NCBI RefSeq assembly: GCF_003259745.1
Contig: NZ_QLMC01000001.1
Span: forward strand, 496,001-560,000
Direction: 5' to 3'
Source: Larkinella arboricola
GTDB lineage: Bacteria > Bacteroidota > Bacteroidia > Cytophagales > Spirosomataceae
Length of the DNA: 64,000 nt
Notes under the pieces: model-generated
The model's database searches: none
Told to the model about the DNA's origin: nothing
Seen by the model: the letters and a program-made list of their open reading frames with translations, nothing else
Shown: piece after piece, positions 1 through 8,725 of the stretch
Layout of the letters: each line of letters opens with the position of its first letter
Position numbering within the stretch: position 1 is the stretch's first letter
Made by a program: the position numbers and the translations under genes

Positions 1-466
1 TGCACCTTCCACCACGCTCCGGGCCGAACGGGTTGAGGTTGAACTCCCCCTGAAACCGCTTCCGTCGCTGGCCGAAATCGAAAAAGAGTGGGCGGCCTGC
101 GGGGATAACGTGCTAAAAGAACGGCTTTGGCGAAAACGCGGCATCCGGAAAACCGTGGGCGACGGGGAGGTAACGAAGATGCCGCTCTGGGTCTGGCACG
201 TGGGCGATTCCATTCTGGTGGGCCAGCCGAACGAAGCCTATTCCGCTTTCCAGCAGCAGCTTCGCGCCCGGTTTGTGCCGAAAGCCGTGGCTGTCATGAA
301 CATCGTCAACGGCTCGACCGGTTACCTGCCGCCCGAAGATCTGTACGGCGACGACCTTTATACCGTCTGGCAAACTCCCTTTGCGCAAGGCTCCCTGGAA
401 TTGCTCATCGAAAGCGCCATTCAAACGACCCGCAACCTGACCCGGCATGAACCTCTCAACGCTTGA
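1..466 (+). CDS. Neutral ceramidase-like secreted hydrolase, C-terminal part (5' truncated by window)
   Basis: An open frame runs from base 2 to the TGA at 464-466 with no credible start, so the gene begins before the window. The visible 154 residues contain VWHVGDSILVGQPNEAYS, NGSTGYLPPEDLY and TPFAQGSLELL. These resemble the C-terminal region of bacterial proteins annotated as neutral/alkaline ceramidase N-terminal-domain proteins, which are thought to be secreted amidohydrolases. The catalytic zinc-binding part is outside the window, so activity cannot be judged. The stop lies 17 bases inside the following symporter gene, so the two genes are probably co-transcribed and translationally coupled. 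The family assignment rests on remembered resemblance of the tail only. Confidence 0.6.
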   Translation, partial: APSTTLRAERVEVELPLKPLPSLAEIEKEWAACGDNVLKERLWRKRGIRKTVGDGEVTKMPLWVWHVGDSILVGQPNEAYSAFQQQLRARFVPKAVAVMNIVNGSTGYLPPEDLYGDDLYTVWQTPFAQGSLELLIESAIQTTRNLTRHEPLNA

Positions 467-2012
467 CCTTTCCATCTTCGGTATTTACATTCTTGGCGTT
501 ATTGCACTAGGCATTTATGCGTCCCGCCAGGGCCAGCAAACCAAACGGGATTATTTTCTGGCGGGCGACAAACTGCCCTGGTGGATGATCGGCGGCAGCA
601 TCATTGCTTCCAACATCAGCAGCCACCACCTGGTAGGGGCTATGGGCGTGGCCTACAGCCGGGGGTTTGTGGCCATTGCGATGGAATGGGGAGCCATCCT
701 AATCGGTTTTAACGCCCTGCTCTGGATTTTTCTGCCTTTTTACATCCGCAACGGGTTTTATACCGTTCCCGAATTTCTCCAGAAACGCTTCGGAGCCGCC
801 ACCCGCACCACCTATGCCGTACTTATTCTGCTAACGTACATCTTTGTGGAAATCAGTGCGGTGCTGTATCTGGGCGCGCTTTCCCTGCATTCTCTGCTGG
901 GTTTTCCGGTTGTGACGAGTGTGCTGGTGCTGGCCATTTTTACCGGTATCTACACGATTGCGGGTGGTTTGCGGGCGGTGATCTGGACCGAAATGCTGCA
1001 ACTTGCCGTGCTGGTGCTGGGTGGGGTGGCCCTAACCGTTGCCACGGTCAATGCCGCCGGGGGGATTTCCGCCGTGACCGAAACCTCCAAAGACTGGGAC
1101 CTGATTCTGCCCGCCGATGATCCGGATTTTCCGTGGACGATGTACCTCGGCGGTACGCTTTGCATCAGTATTTTCTACTGCGCCACCAACCAGTTTATCG
1201 TGCAGCGGGTGCTGGCGGCCAAAAACGAGTGGCACGCGCGCATGGGCGTGGTGTTTGGCGATTATCTGAAATTTCTGATACCGGTCATCATCACGGTTCC
1301 GGCGCTGGTGGCTCCCAAATTGTTTCCGGCGCTGGAAAAACCGGATTTGCTCTTTCCAACGCTGGTTGAAAATCTGATGCCTACGGGTCTGGTGGGGCTG
1401 GTGATGGCGGGTCTGATTGCCGCTGTCATGTCGCACCTGTCGGGAGCCATCAACTCCTGCACCACCATTCTGACGGTAGACGTTTACCTGACGTATTTCC
1501 GGAAAAACGCGTCGGAAGTGCAGGCCGTACGGTTTGGCCGCATCGCCGGGGTGGTTATCATTGCGGTCGGCATTCTCTGCACGGGGCTTTTCATCACCCA
1601 GTCCGACAAGCCGGTTTTTCTCTACCTGATGAACGCTTACGGCCTGTTTACGCCCGGTATTGCCGTGATGTTTCTGCTCGGTATTCTCTGGAAACGCACC
1701 ACCCAGGCCGGGGCGCTGACCGCCGGAATCCTGACCATTCCGCTTTCCATCGTGCTGGAGTTTGTGTTTCCGCAAATGCCGTTTTTCAACCGTACCGGTA
1801 TTGTATTTTGGACCTGCATGGCCTTATGCGTGCTCGTTAGTCTGGTGACCAAACCCAAACCGGAGGCCGAACTCGCAGGGCTGATCTGGAACAAGGAAAG
1901 CCTTTCGCTGCTGCCCGAAGAACGCGAACAACAGCGGGGCTGGCGCAATCCGGCAATCTGGTGGGCTATTATTACGGCGGCCGTTCTGTATTTTTACATC
2001 CGCTACGCCTGA
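447..2012 (+). CDS. Sodium:solute symporter (SSS family), SGLT-like
   Basis: This 521-residue, very hydrophobic protein should have about 13-14 membrane helices. Near the N-terminus it has RDYFLAGDKLPWWMIGGSIIASNISS, followed by IYTIAGGLRAVIWTEMLQ, both typical of the SSS family (SglT/PutP/Nis). The family couples inward sodium flux to uptake of sugars, sialic acid, amino acids or other small solutes at the inner membrane. The SGLT-like look favours a sugar or polyol, but the substrate cannot be read from sequence. The ATG at 447 overlaps the end of the upstream ceramidase-like gene by 20 bases. The lactonase gene follows 39 bases after the stop, giving a likely three-gene uptake and catabolism unit. 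Confidence 0.9.
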   Translation: MNLSTLDLSIFGIYILGVIALGIYASRQGQQTKRDYFLAGDKLPWWMIGGSIIASNISSHHLVGAMGVAYSRGFVAIAMEWGAILIGFNALLWIFLPFYIRNGFYTVPEFLQKRFGAATRTTYAVLILLTYIFVEISAVLYLGALSLHSLLGFPVVTSVLVLAIFTGIYTIAGGLRAVIWTEMLQLAVLVLGGVALTVATVNAAGGISAVTETSKDWDLILPADDPDFPWTMYLGGTLCISIFYCATNQFIVQRVLAAKNEWHARMGVVFGDYLKFLIPVIITVPALVAPKLFPALEKPDLLFPTLVENLMPTGLVGLVMAGLIAAVMSHLSGAINSCTTILTVDVYLTYFRKNASEVQAVRFGRIAGVVIIAVGILCTGLFITQSDKPVFLYLMNAYGLFTPGIAVMFLLGILWKRTTQAGALTAGILTIPLSIVLEFVFPQMPFFNRTGIVFWTCMALCVLVSLVTKPKPEAELAGLIWNKESLSLLPEEREQQRGWRNPAIWWAIITAAVLYFYIRYA

Positions 2013-2051
2013 CGGTTGGGCGGGCCGTATTCACCCTCTACTGAACGAAGC

Positions 2052-2906
2052 ATGACGCAATACCCGTGGGAAGTTGTTCTGGATTACACCTGTCAATTAG
2101 GCGAAGGGCCGGTTTGGGACGCCCAAAATGGGCGAATTTTGTGGCTGGATATTTTGCCGGGCGACATTCATTCGTTTGATCCCGTTAGCCGCGAACACCG
2201 GGTTTTTAACGCCGGGCAGATGGTTGGGGCCATTGCGTTGCAGCCTTCCGGGACGCTCCGGGCGGCCCTCCAACACGGTTTTTACGACATTTCGCTCGAA
2301 AACGAAACCCTTACCCCCCTAGCCGACCCGGAAGCGCACCTGCCGGGCAACCGCTTCAACGACGGCAAGCTCGACCCCGCGGGCCGGTTCTGGGCCGGAA
2401 CCATGTCACTGGACGATACCCCCGGTGCCGGAGCGTTGTATAGGCTCGACCACGACGGTTCGGTTACGCCAAAAATCCAGAACGTGAGCTGTTCCAACGG
2501 ACTGGCGTGGAGTCTGGATGCGCGGACGATGTATTTCATCGACTCACCCACCCGCCAGGTTGTTGCGTATGATTACGACAAGGCAACGGGTGACATCAGC
2601 AACCCCCGGGTCGCCATTCAGTTTGACGAAGCCGACGGTTTGCCGGACGGCATGACCATCGACCGGGCCGGTATGCTCTGGATTGCCCTCTGGGACGGCT
2701 GGAGTGTGGTGCGCTGCAACCCGCATACCGGCGAGCGGCTGGCCCGGATTCCATTGCCCGCAGCCCGAATTACCTCCTGCACCTTTGGCGGCAGTCAACT
2801 TCAGGATTTATACATCACCTCGGCCAAAACCGGTATAAGTGGTGGCGATTTACAGCAGCAACCGCTGGCGGGAAGTCTTTTTGTGGTTAAAGCACTGGAG
2901 ATCTAG
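2052..2906 (+). CDS. SMP-30/gluconolactonase/LRE family protein
   Basis: The 284-residue protein is a six-bladed beta-propeller of the SMP-30/regucalcin/gluconolactonase family. Diagnostic stretches are LGEGPVWDAQNGRILWLDI near the N-terminus, NRFNDGKLDPAGRFWAGTM in the middle, SNGLAWSLDARTMYFIDS and DGLPDGMTIDRAGMLWIA. The E of GEGPVW, the N and D of NDGK, and the later N and D are the usual divalent metal ligands of these lactonases. The family hydrolyses sugar lactones such as gluconolactone or L-arabinono- or xylonolactone. I chose ATG 2052 because a purine-rich GAACGAAG sits just upstream; a TTG at 2016 would add twelve unconvincing residues. No signal peptide is seen, so it is probably cytoplasmic and acts on products of the preceding symporter. 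Confidence 0.88.
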   Translation: MTQYPWEVVLDYTCQLGEGPVWDAQNGRILWLDILPGDIHSFDPVSREHRVFNAGQMVGAIALQPSGTLRAALQHGFYDISLENETLTPLADPEAHLPGNRFNDGKLDPAGRFWAGTMSLDDTPGAGALYRLDHDGSVTPKIQNVSCSNGLAWSLDARTMYFIDSPTRQVVAYDYDKATGDISNPRVAIQFDEADGLPDGMTIDRAGMLWIALWDGWSVVRCNPHTGERLARIPLPAARITSCTFGGSQLQDLYITSAKTGISGGDLQQQPLAGSLFVVKALEI

Positions 2907-2929
2907 CCAACGCATCGGTTTAACCGCGA

Positions 2930-2984
2930 CCCTAAGACGTATCATTTCTCCGGCTCCAGGGCGTGAAAATGATGCGTTTTAGGG
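2930..2984. terminator. Long imperfect hairpin after the lactonase gene
   Basis: An 18-base arm at 2930-2947 pairs with 2967-2984 (16 Watson-Crick pairs and two G-T wobbles), leaving a 19-base loop. It lies 23 bases after the lactonase stop and about 120 bases before the sigma factor start. There is no U-run after it, so it is a weak candidate for intrinsic termination; it could instead protect the 3' end or act as a processing signal. Confidence 0.45.
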
Positions 2985-3104
2985 AAAGCTCCTGCTGGAA
3001 ACAGGAATTGTTGTGATTTTACGGACTTGTTTTCTTTGTTTACAATCTCAAACCTATCTTTATCAACGCAAGCGGCACTGATCAATCGTTCGTAAAAAAC
3101 AAGA

Positions 3105-3686
3105 ATGTCATACCTGTCTCCCTTACATCAGGAACATGAGGTTTTAAGGCGTATTGCGCAGGGAGACGAAAAGGCGTTTGCGGCCCTTTTTGATCATTAT
3201 CACCAGCGATTGGGAATTCATATTTACCGGATTACGAAATCAACCGAGCTGGCGGAAGAGATCGTTCACGATGTTTTTCTGAAAATCTGGCTAAACCGGG
3301 AGTTGCTCGGCGAAATCGAAAACTTTCAGGCGTATCTGTTTGTGCTGTCGAAGAATGCGGCCCTGAATGGACTCAAAAAGCTAGCTAATGAACAGGCCCG
3401 AATAACTGAACTGGATGCCGACCAGTTGCAGATCGCCGAAACAACCGAGGACGATTACCGGTATCTGCTGATTGATGAAGCCATTGACCGGCTCCCGTTT
3501 CAGCAGCGGCAGGTCTACTTGCTGAGTCGGCACGAACGGCTGTCCTACGCGGAAATTGCCGAACGCATGAGCCTTTCCAGAGAAACCGTCAAAAAATACC
3601 TGCAACTTTCAACGGAATCCATCTCCTCGTACATTCGTAAAAGGCTGGTCATCAGTGTGCTACTCCTTATTCAGATTTTTTTCTAA
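3105..3686 (+). CDS. ECF RNA polymerase sigma factor (Bacteroidota expansion family)
   Basis: This 193-residue sigma-70-family factor has only regions 2 and 4. Region 2 is at about residues 20-90 (EKAFAALFDHYHQRL, ELAEEIVHDVFLKIWLN). Region 4, at about 130-180, carries a helix-turn-helix (LSYAEIAERMSLSRETVKKYL). It is followed 84 bases later by a FecR-type anti-sigma gene and then by a SusC with an STN domain. That order is the standard cell-surface signalling cassette of Bacteroidota, in which ligand binding at SusC is relayed through FecR to release the sigma factor. It probably transcribes the following susC operon. The C-terminus is hydrophobic (VISVLLLIQIFF), as is often seen in this family. 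Confidence 0.93.
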   Translation: MSYLSPLHQEHEVLRRIAQGDEKAFAALFDHYHQRLGIHIYRITKSTELAEEIVHDVFLKIWLNRELLGEIENFQAYLFVLSKNAALNGLKKLANEQARITELDADQLQIAETTEDDYRYLLIDEAIDRLPFQQRQVYLLSRHERLSYAEIAERMSLSRETVKKYLQLSTESISSYIRKRLVISVLLLIQIFF

Positions 3687-3770
3687 AAATATTCACGTAC
3701 CAATACCCCCTTTTTATACTCCGGTTTTGTCATTGAATCAAAGGGCCTTCATTCCGGTTCCGGCAGGTAT

Positions 3771-4961
3771 ATGGACGAAACAGAGCGCAGGTTAGAAGAT
3801 TTGTTCAACCGGTATTACAACAGTACGGCGACTCCGGAGCAACGGGAGGAGCTTATGGCCTATATCCGGACCGCGAAAAGCAATGAACTGATCGAGAAGT
3901 TTTTGAAAGAGAACTGGAACCGGGCGGCTTCGGAGAATGCGTTATTTACTCCGGAGAAAAGCCACGAAATACTGGACTCCATTCTGTCGAAAGCCAATCG
4001 GAAAGAAGCGTCTCAGCCCCGCGTTTTCCGGCTCACCTGGCTGCGTTACGCGGCCGCTGCGGCCTTGCTGCTAATCGGTATTGGATTCTGGTGGCAGTTT
4101 AGGGCCGATCAGCAAACCGGTACCGGGCTGGCCGTACAAAAAGCGCAGAAACCGAATGATGTCAGACCCGGCGGCAACCGCGCCCTGCTGACCCTGGCAG
4201 ACGGTTCGGCCATCGAACTGGACCGGGTAGGAAGCGGGCTGCTGGCCCGGCAGGGAACCGCCGAAATCCGGAAAACCGGGGACGGTATTCTGGTCTACAG
4301 CGCCAAGGCAACCCCGGCAGGCCCCGACGGGCGGATGAACACGCTGACTACTCCGAAAGGCGGGCAGTACGAAGTTTCGCTGCCGGATGGCAGTAAAGTC
4401 TGGCTGAATGCCTCTTCGTCCATCCGCTTTCCGTCCGTATTTCCGGCGTCCGAACGAAAAGTAGAGATTACCGGTGAGGCTTACTTTGAAGTGGCTAAAA
4501 ACAAGGCCAAGCCGTTTCGCGTAAAATTCAATACGTCGGAAGTGCAGGTGCTGGGTACGCAGTTCAATGTGATGGCCTATCCCGAAGAAGGGGCCTCCAA
4601 AACCACCCTCGTGGAAGGCTCCGTGCAGATCAGCCACCGGCAACAGCACACGGCGCTCCGGCCCGGTCAGCAGGCGGTTGTTTCGGCCAACGGACAAATT
4701 AACACCAAGTATACTTCGGTCGATCAGGCGGTGGCGTGGCGAAATGGCCTGTTTTATTTCAAGGATGCGGGTATTGAAGAAGTAATGCGGCAACTGGCCC
4801 GATGGTATGATGTTGAGATTGAATTCGGGGGAAAAATACCGGTGCGGCAGTTTACGGGCAAAATTGCCCGGAATGTCAACCTGTCCGAAGTGACCCATAT
4901 GCTGCGCTATGCCGGGGTGAACTGCCGGATTGAAGGCAAAAAGATTGTTATTGATTCCTGA
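3771..4961 (+). CDS. FecR family anti-sigma factor
   Basis: The 396-residue protein is arranged like Bacteroidota FecR proteins. A cytoplasmic anti-sigma segment of about 85 residues comes first (LEDLFNRYYNSTATPEQREELMAYI). One membrane helix follows at about residues 87-104 (YAAAAALLLIGIGFWW). The periplasmic FecR domain covers about 190-290 (TTPKGGQYEVSLPDGSKVWLNASS, ITGEAYFEVAKN, VLGTQFNVMAY). A C-terminal DUF4974/STN-like domain covers about 325-396 (LFYFKDAGIEEVMRQLARWYDVEIEF). It holds the upstream sigma factor inactive at the inner membrane until the STN domain of the TonB-dependent transporter makes contact. The gene lies between sigma factor and susC in the usual order. Confidence 0.93.
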   Translation: MDETERRLEDLFNRYYNSTATPEQREELMAYIRTAKSNELIEKFLKENWNRAASENALFTPEKSHEILDSILSKANRKEASQPRVFRLTWLRYAAAAALLLIGIGFWWQFRADQQTGTGLAVQKAQKPNDVRPGGNRALLTLADGSAIELDRVGSGLLARQGTAEIRKTGDGILVYSAKATPAGPDGRMNTLTTPKGGQYEVSLPDGSKVWLNASSSIRFPSVFPASERKVEITGEAYFEVAKNKAKPFRVKFNTSEVQVLGTQFNVMAYPEEGASKTTLVEGSVQISHRQQHTALRPGQQAVVSANGQINTKYTSVDQAVAWRNGLFYFKDAGIEEVMRQLARWYDVEIEFGGKIPVRQFTGKIARNVNLSEVTHMLRYAGVNCRIEGKKIVIDS

Positions 4962-5063
4962 TTACGTATAGATAGTACCGTTAAAATTTGTACACCTAAA
5001 CCTTTCCCTATGGCACCAAACCGTACACTGACTTCCTGACCCTTTGCCCTGTGTTTAGAAAGA

Positions 5064-5089
5064 AGGGAAAATGCGCCAACATTTTCCCT
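5064..5089 (+). promoter_or_regulatory. Hairpin in the susC leader
   Basis: A perfect 10-base inverted repeat (AGGGAAAATG at 5064-5073 and CATTTTCCCT at 5080-5089) with a 6-base loop lies in the 196-base gap between fecR and susC, 68 bases before the susC ATG. No T-run follows, so it is not a standard terminator. It may set relative expression of fecR and susC through processing or mRNA stability. Confidence 0.4.
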
Positions 5090-5157
5090 GAATCGTCAAG
5101 GGGCAAGCCCAACTTCTCTCAAAAGTCAATCTGCTATTCCTCAACTTTTACAAATTT

Positions 5158-8100
5158 ATGAAAATAAACTTCTTACCCGGGTATCCCCGGGCGAAGCAGG
5201 CATGCTTTCGTGTAAAATTACTGGTCGCCATGACACGGATACTGTTTTTGCTGATTGCGACGTTCACGCAGGTCGCGGCCGACGGCCTGGGCCAGAACAT
5301 TACCCTGAACGCGAAGAATGCTCCGCTGGAAACGGTATTGACCAGCATCGAAAAACAAACCAGTTTCCTGTTTCTGTATGATAAACTGGATTTGCCCGAA
5401 GCGCAAAAAATTTCGGTACGGGTTAAAAACGCAACGATTGACCAGGCGCTGACGGCTGTTTTCCAAAACCTTCCGCTCTCGTACCGGATTTTCAACCAGA
5501 CCATCGTGCTCAAAAAGGTGGTCAGAGTCTCCGCTCCGGAAAGCCTGCTGCCCCTGAAACTTCCCGAAATCCGGCAGGCTATTAACCCCATTCAGAAAAC
5601 CGTTGAAGAAATTCCGCAGCGGGCCAACCGGCCCATCCGGGGGAAGGTGACCGACGAGAACGGCAACGCGTTTCCGGGGGTGAGTATCCTGGTCAAGAAT
5701 TCACAGATGGGCACTACGACCGACAACGCCGGTGAATACCGCCTGAACATTCCGGATGCGCTGGCCCAATCCGGCGACCTGACGCTGGTGGCCAGTTTCG
5801 TCGGCTATAAAAGCCAGGAAATCCGGGTGGGAAACCGGCAGGAGATCAATTTCGGGATGGTGGTAGACACCAAAACCCTGAATGATGTCGTTGTCGTCGG
5901 TTACGGAACTCAGGCCAAAAGCAGCATTACCGGCTCCGTGGCGTCGGTGCCCATGAAAAGCATCTCCAATCAGCCCTTAAGCAGTCTCGATCAGGCCATG
6001 GCCGGGCAGATTGCCGGGGTAAATGTAGCCCAGACCAAAGGCGCTCCCGGCGGTGGGGTTTCGGTCCGGGTGCGCGGAACGGGTTCGATCGGGGCCGGTA
6101 ACGAACCGCTGTACGTGATCGACGGCTTTCCGGTCGGCAGTGATTACAACAGCACCCTGAATCCGCTGGCCACCATCAACCCTAACGACATCGAATCCAT
6201 CGAGATACTGAAAGATGCCTCGGCTGCGGCTATTTACGGTTCGCGCGGGAGCAATGGGGTGGTGCTGGTCACGACCAAACACGGTAAATCGGGCAAATCA
6301 ACGGTTCAGTTCGATACCTATTACGGCTTGCAGCAGGTGGCCAACAAAATCGAGATGCTCAATGCCCGCGAATATGCCGAATACAATACCGAAGCCCGCA
6401 ACAACGCCTGGGTAGACCGGGGCGGCAAGGCGACGGACCCCAACAGCGTGCGTCCGGCCAATTTGCAGATTCCGGAAATGTTCATGAACCCCGAATCGCT
6501 GGGCAAGGGAACCGACTGGCAGGATGAGGTTTTCCGCACCGCACCCATCCAGAACCACCAGTTGTCGGTTTCCGGCGGAACGGACAAAACCCAGTTCTTT
6601 GTCTCGGGCGCTTATTTTAAACAGGACGGTATTGTCATGAATACCGGTTTTGACCGCTATTCGGCCCGGATCAATCTGGACCATCAGGCGTCCGACCGCG
6701 TGAAAATCGGCCTGAACCTGTCGCCTTCATTTTCATCCAACAAACTACTGCCGGTGGAAGATCAGGTATTTACGGGCGGGATTCTGGGATCGGCCCTTTC
6801 GCTGCCGCCCACCGTGCCGGTGTACAATCCCGACGGTTCCTTTACGACGCTGCTGGGGCCTTCGCCGTATAATATTGGGGTGATCGACAACCCGGTGGCG
6901 ATTGCCAGTAAGATTCAGGATAGAAAGACGTTTTTCCGGACGCTGGGCAACGCCTACGCCGAAATCCGCATTCTGGAAGGACTAAAGTTCCGCACCTCCT
7001 TCGGGCTGGATTACGCCGATTCCCGGCAGAACGCTTATTATCCGTCCGACCTCGGGAGAGATGGCGTACCGGCTCCCGTTCAGGCGCGGGCTTCGGCCAG
7101 CACCGGCCGGGATTTGAACTGGCTGAATGAAAATATTCTCAGCTACAAGCGCACCTTCAACGGCAAGCACGAACTGGATGTGCTGGCGGGTTTTACGGCC
7201 CAGAAAGCCCGTTCGGAATACTCGTCGCTGGCGGCCACTAACTTCCCGACGGATCTGGTTACGACGCTGAACGCCGGTCAGGTAACTGCTGGCGGAACCG
7301 GTATTTCGGAATGGTCGCTGCTGTCGTACCTGGGCCGGGTTAATTACACCTACGCCAGCAAATACCTGTTCTCGGCCACCGTTCGCCGGGACGGTTCTTC
7401 GCGGTTTGGGGCCAGCAACAAATGGGGAACGTTTCCGTCGGCGTCCGTCGGCTGGTATGTTTCCGAAGAAGACTTTTTCAAGAACCAGCCGGTCGTGACC
7501 GACCTGAAAATCCGGGCCAGTTACGGGTTGGCGGGGAACAATGCCATTGGTAACTACAGCCAGATCGGCCTCCTGGGCAACCGCCGGTATAGCCTGGGAG
7601 CCGGGACCGGAACGGTGGTCTACGGTCTTTATCCGTTGTCTATCACCAACGATCAACTCGGTTGGGAAATGATGCAGCAAATGGACATTGGTCTGGATTT
7701 CGGTGTGTTGCGCAACCGGCTGATGTTCACCGTCGATTACTACAACAAAAACACCACGGACCTGCTGCTGAATGTGCCGGTACCCGGATCGACCGGCTAC
7801 GAAACCGCCTTGCAGAACATCGGGAAAGTAAACAACCGGGGCTGGGAGTTCAGTGTGAATTCGAAAAACCTCACGGGCGGCTTTAAGTGGTCAACCAACT
7901 TCAACATTTCCTTCAACCGGAATAAAGTAGTGGCGCTGGGGCCGGAAGGCAATCCGATTATCTCCAAAAGCCCTTCGTTTAGCCCGAATACGCACATTAC
8001 CCGCATCGGCTCATCCATTGGCAGCTTCTGGGGCTACGACGTAATCGGCATCTACCAGACGCAGGAAGAGGTGGATAACAGTCCGGCGGTTAAAGGAAGC

Positions 8101-8700
8101 ACCGGTTCACGTCCGGGTGACCTGAAATTTCGGGATGTTGACGGCGACGGAACCATCACGCCCAACGATGTGACCATCATCGGCGACAACTATCCGGACT
8201 TCTTTTACGGCATTACCAACAATTTCAGCGTCGGTCGGTTCGATCTCAGCATCCTCGGCGACGGGGTGCAGGGGCTGCAACTGCTGAACGGTTCGCGCCG
8301 GAACATTGGTCTGGTCAATGGCAGCTACAGCCGCAAGGATGTGCTGGGCCGGTGGCAATCGCCCGAAAAACCGGGTGACGGCCGGACACCCAGAGCCAAT
8401 GTTTCTCCGACGGGCGGCAACGTGAGCTACGTATCGAGCCTGCTGGTCGAAGATGCGTCGTTCTTCCGGATTCGGAACATCAACCTGCGGTATGCGCTGC
8501 CCGAAACCGCCTGCAAAGCCCTGTTCATCCGCAATGCCAGCGTGAGTCTGTCGGTGCAAAACGCCTTCACGTTCACCAAATACCGGGGCTACAACCCCGA
8601 ACAGAGCCTGAATGGAAGCAGCTCGCTGACGCCCGGTGTCGATTTCAACGGTTATCCGCTGGCCCGCACGTATACCCTTGGTTTAAATGTGACTTTCTAA
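5158..8700 (+). CDS. SusC/RagA family TonB-linked outer-membrane transporter with STN signalling domain
   Basis: The 1180-residue protein starts with a signal peptide (hydrophobic LLVAMTRILFLLIATFTQVAA). An STN domain follows at about residues 42-118 (APLETVLTSIEKQTSFLFLYD), then a carboxypeptidase-regulatory-like beta-sandwich at about 160-235 (IRGKVTDENGNAFPGVSILV, TTTDNAGEYRLNI). The TonB box region DVVVVGYGT is at 243-251, followed by a plug (MAGQIAGVNVAQTKG, PLYVIDGFPVG, GSRGSNGVVLVTTK) and a 22-strand barrel ending in aromatic F. SusC proteins import oligosaccharides or peptides using TonB energy. The STN domain and the adjacent sigma/FecR pair mean it should also signal its own induction. 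SusD follows 25 bases later. Confidence 0.95.
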   Translation: MKINFLPGYPRAKQACFRVKLLVAMTRILFLLIATFTQVAADGLGQNITLNAKNAPLETVLTSIEKQTSFLFLYDKLDLPEAQKISVRVKNATIDQALTAVFQNLPLSYRIFNQTIVLKKVVRVSAPESLLPLKLPEIRQAINPIQKTVEEIPQRANRPIRGKVTDENGNAFPGVSILVKNSQMGTTTDNAGEYRLNIPDALAQSGDLTLVASFVGYKSQEIRVGNRQEINFGMVVDTKTLNDVVVVGYGTQAKSSITGSVASVPMKSISNQPLSSLDQAMAGQIAGVNVAQTKGAPGGGVSVRVRGTGSIGAGNEPLYVIDGFPVGSDYNSTLNPLATINPNDIESIEILKDASAAAIYGSRGSNGVVLVTTKHGKSGKSTVQFDTYYGLQQVANKIEMLNAREYAEYNTEARNNAWVDRGGKATDPNSVRPANLQIPEMFMNPESLGKGTDWQDEVFRTAPIQNHQLSVSGGTDKTQFFVSGAYFKQDGIVMNTGFDRYSARINLDHQASDRVKIGLNLSPSFSSNKLLPVEDQVFTGGILGSALSLPPTVPVYNPDGSFTTLLGPSPYNIGVIDNPVAIASKIQDRKTFFRTLGNAYAEIRILEGLKFRTSFGLDYADSRQNAYYPSDLGRDGVPAPVQARASASTGRDLNWLNENILSYKRTFNGKHELDVLAGFTAQKARSEYSSLAATNFPTDLVTTLNAGQVTAGGTGISEWSLLSYLGRVNYTYASKYLFSATVRRDGSSRFGASNKWGTFPSASVGWYVSEEDFFKNQPVVTDLKIRASYGLAGNNAIGNYSQIGLLGNRRYSLGAGTGTVVYGLYPLSITNDQLGWEMMQQMDIGLDFGVLRNRLMFTVDYYNKNTTDLLLNVPVPGSTGYETALQNIGKVNNRGWEFSVNSKNLTGGFKWSTNFNISFNRNKVVALGPEGNPIISKSPSFSPNTHITRIGSSIGSFWGYDVIGIYQTQEEVDNSPAVKGSTGSRPGDLKFRDVDGDGTITPNDVTIIGDNYPDFFYGITNNFSVGRFDLSILGDGVQGLQLLNGSRRNIGLVNGSYSRKDVLGRWQSPEKPGDGRTPRANVSPTGGNVSYVSSLLVEDASFFRIRNINLRYALPETACKALFIRNASVSLSVQNAFTFTKYRGYNPEQSLNGSSSLTPGVDFNGYPLARTYTLGLNVTF

Positions 8701-8725
8701 ACCCTGACCTTAACTTATTTTAACG

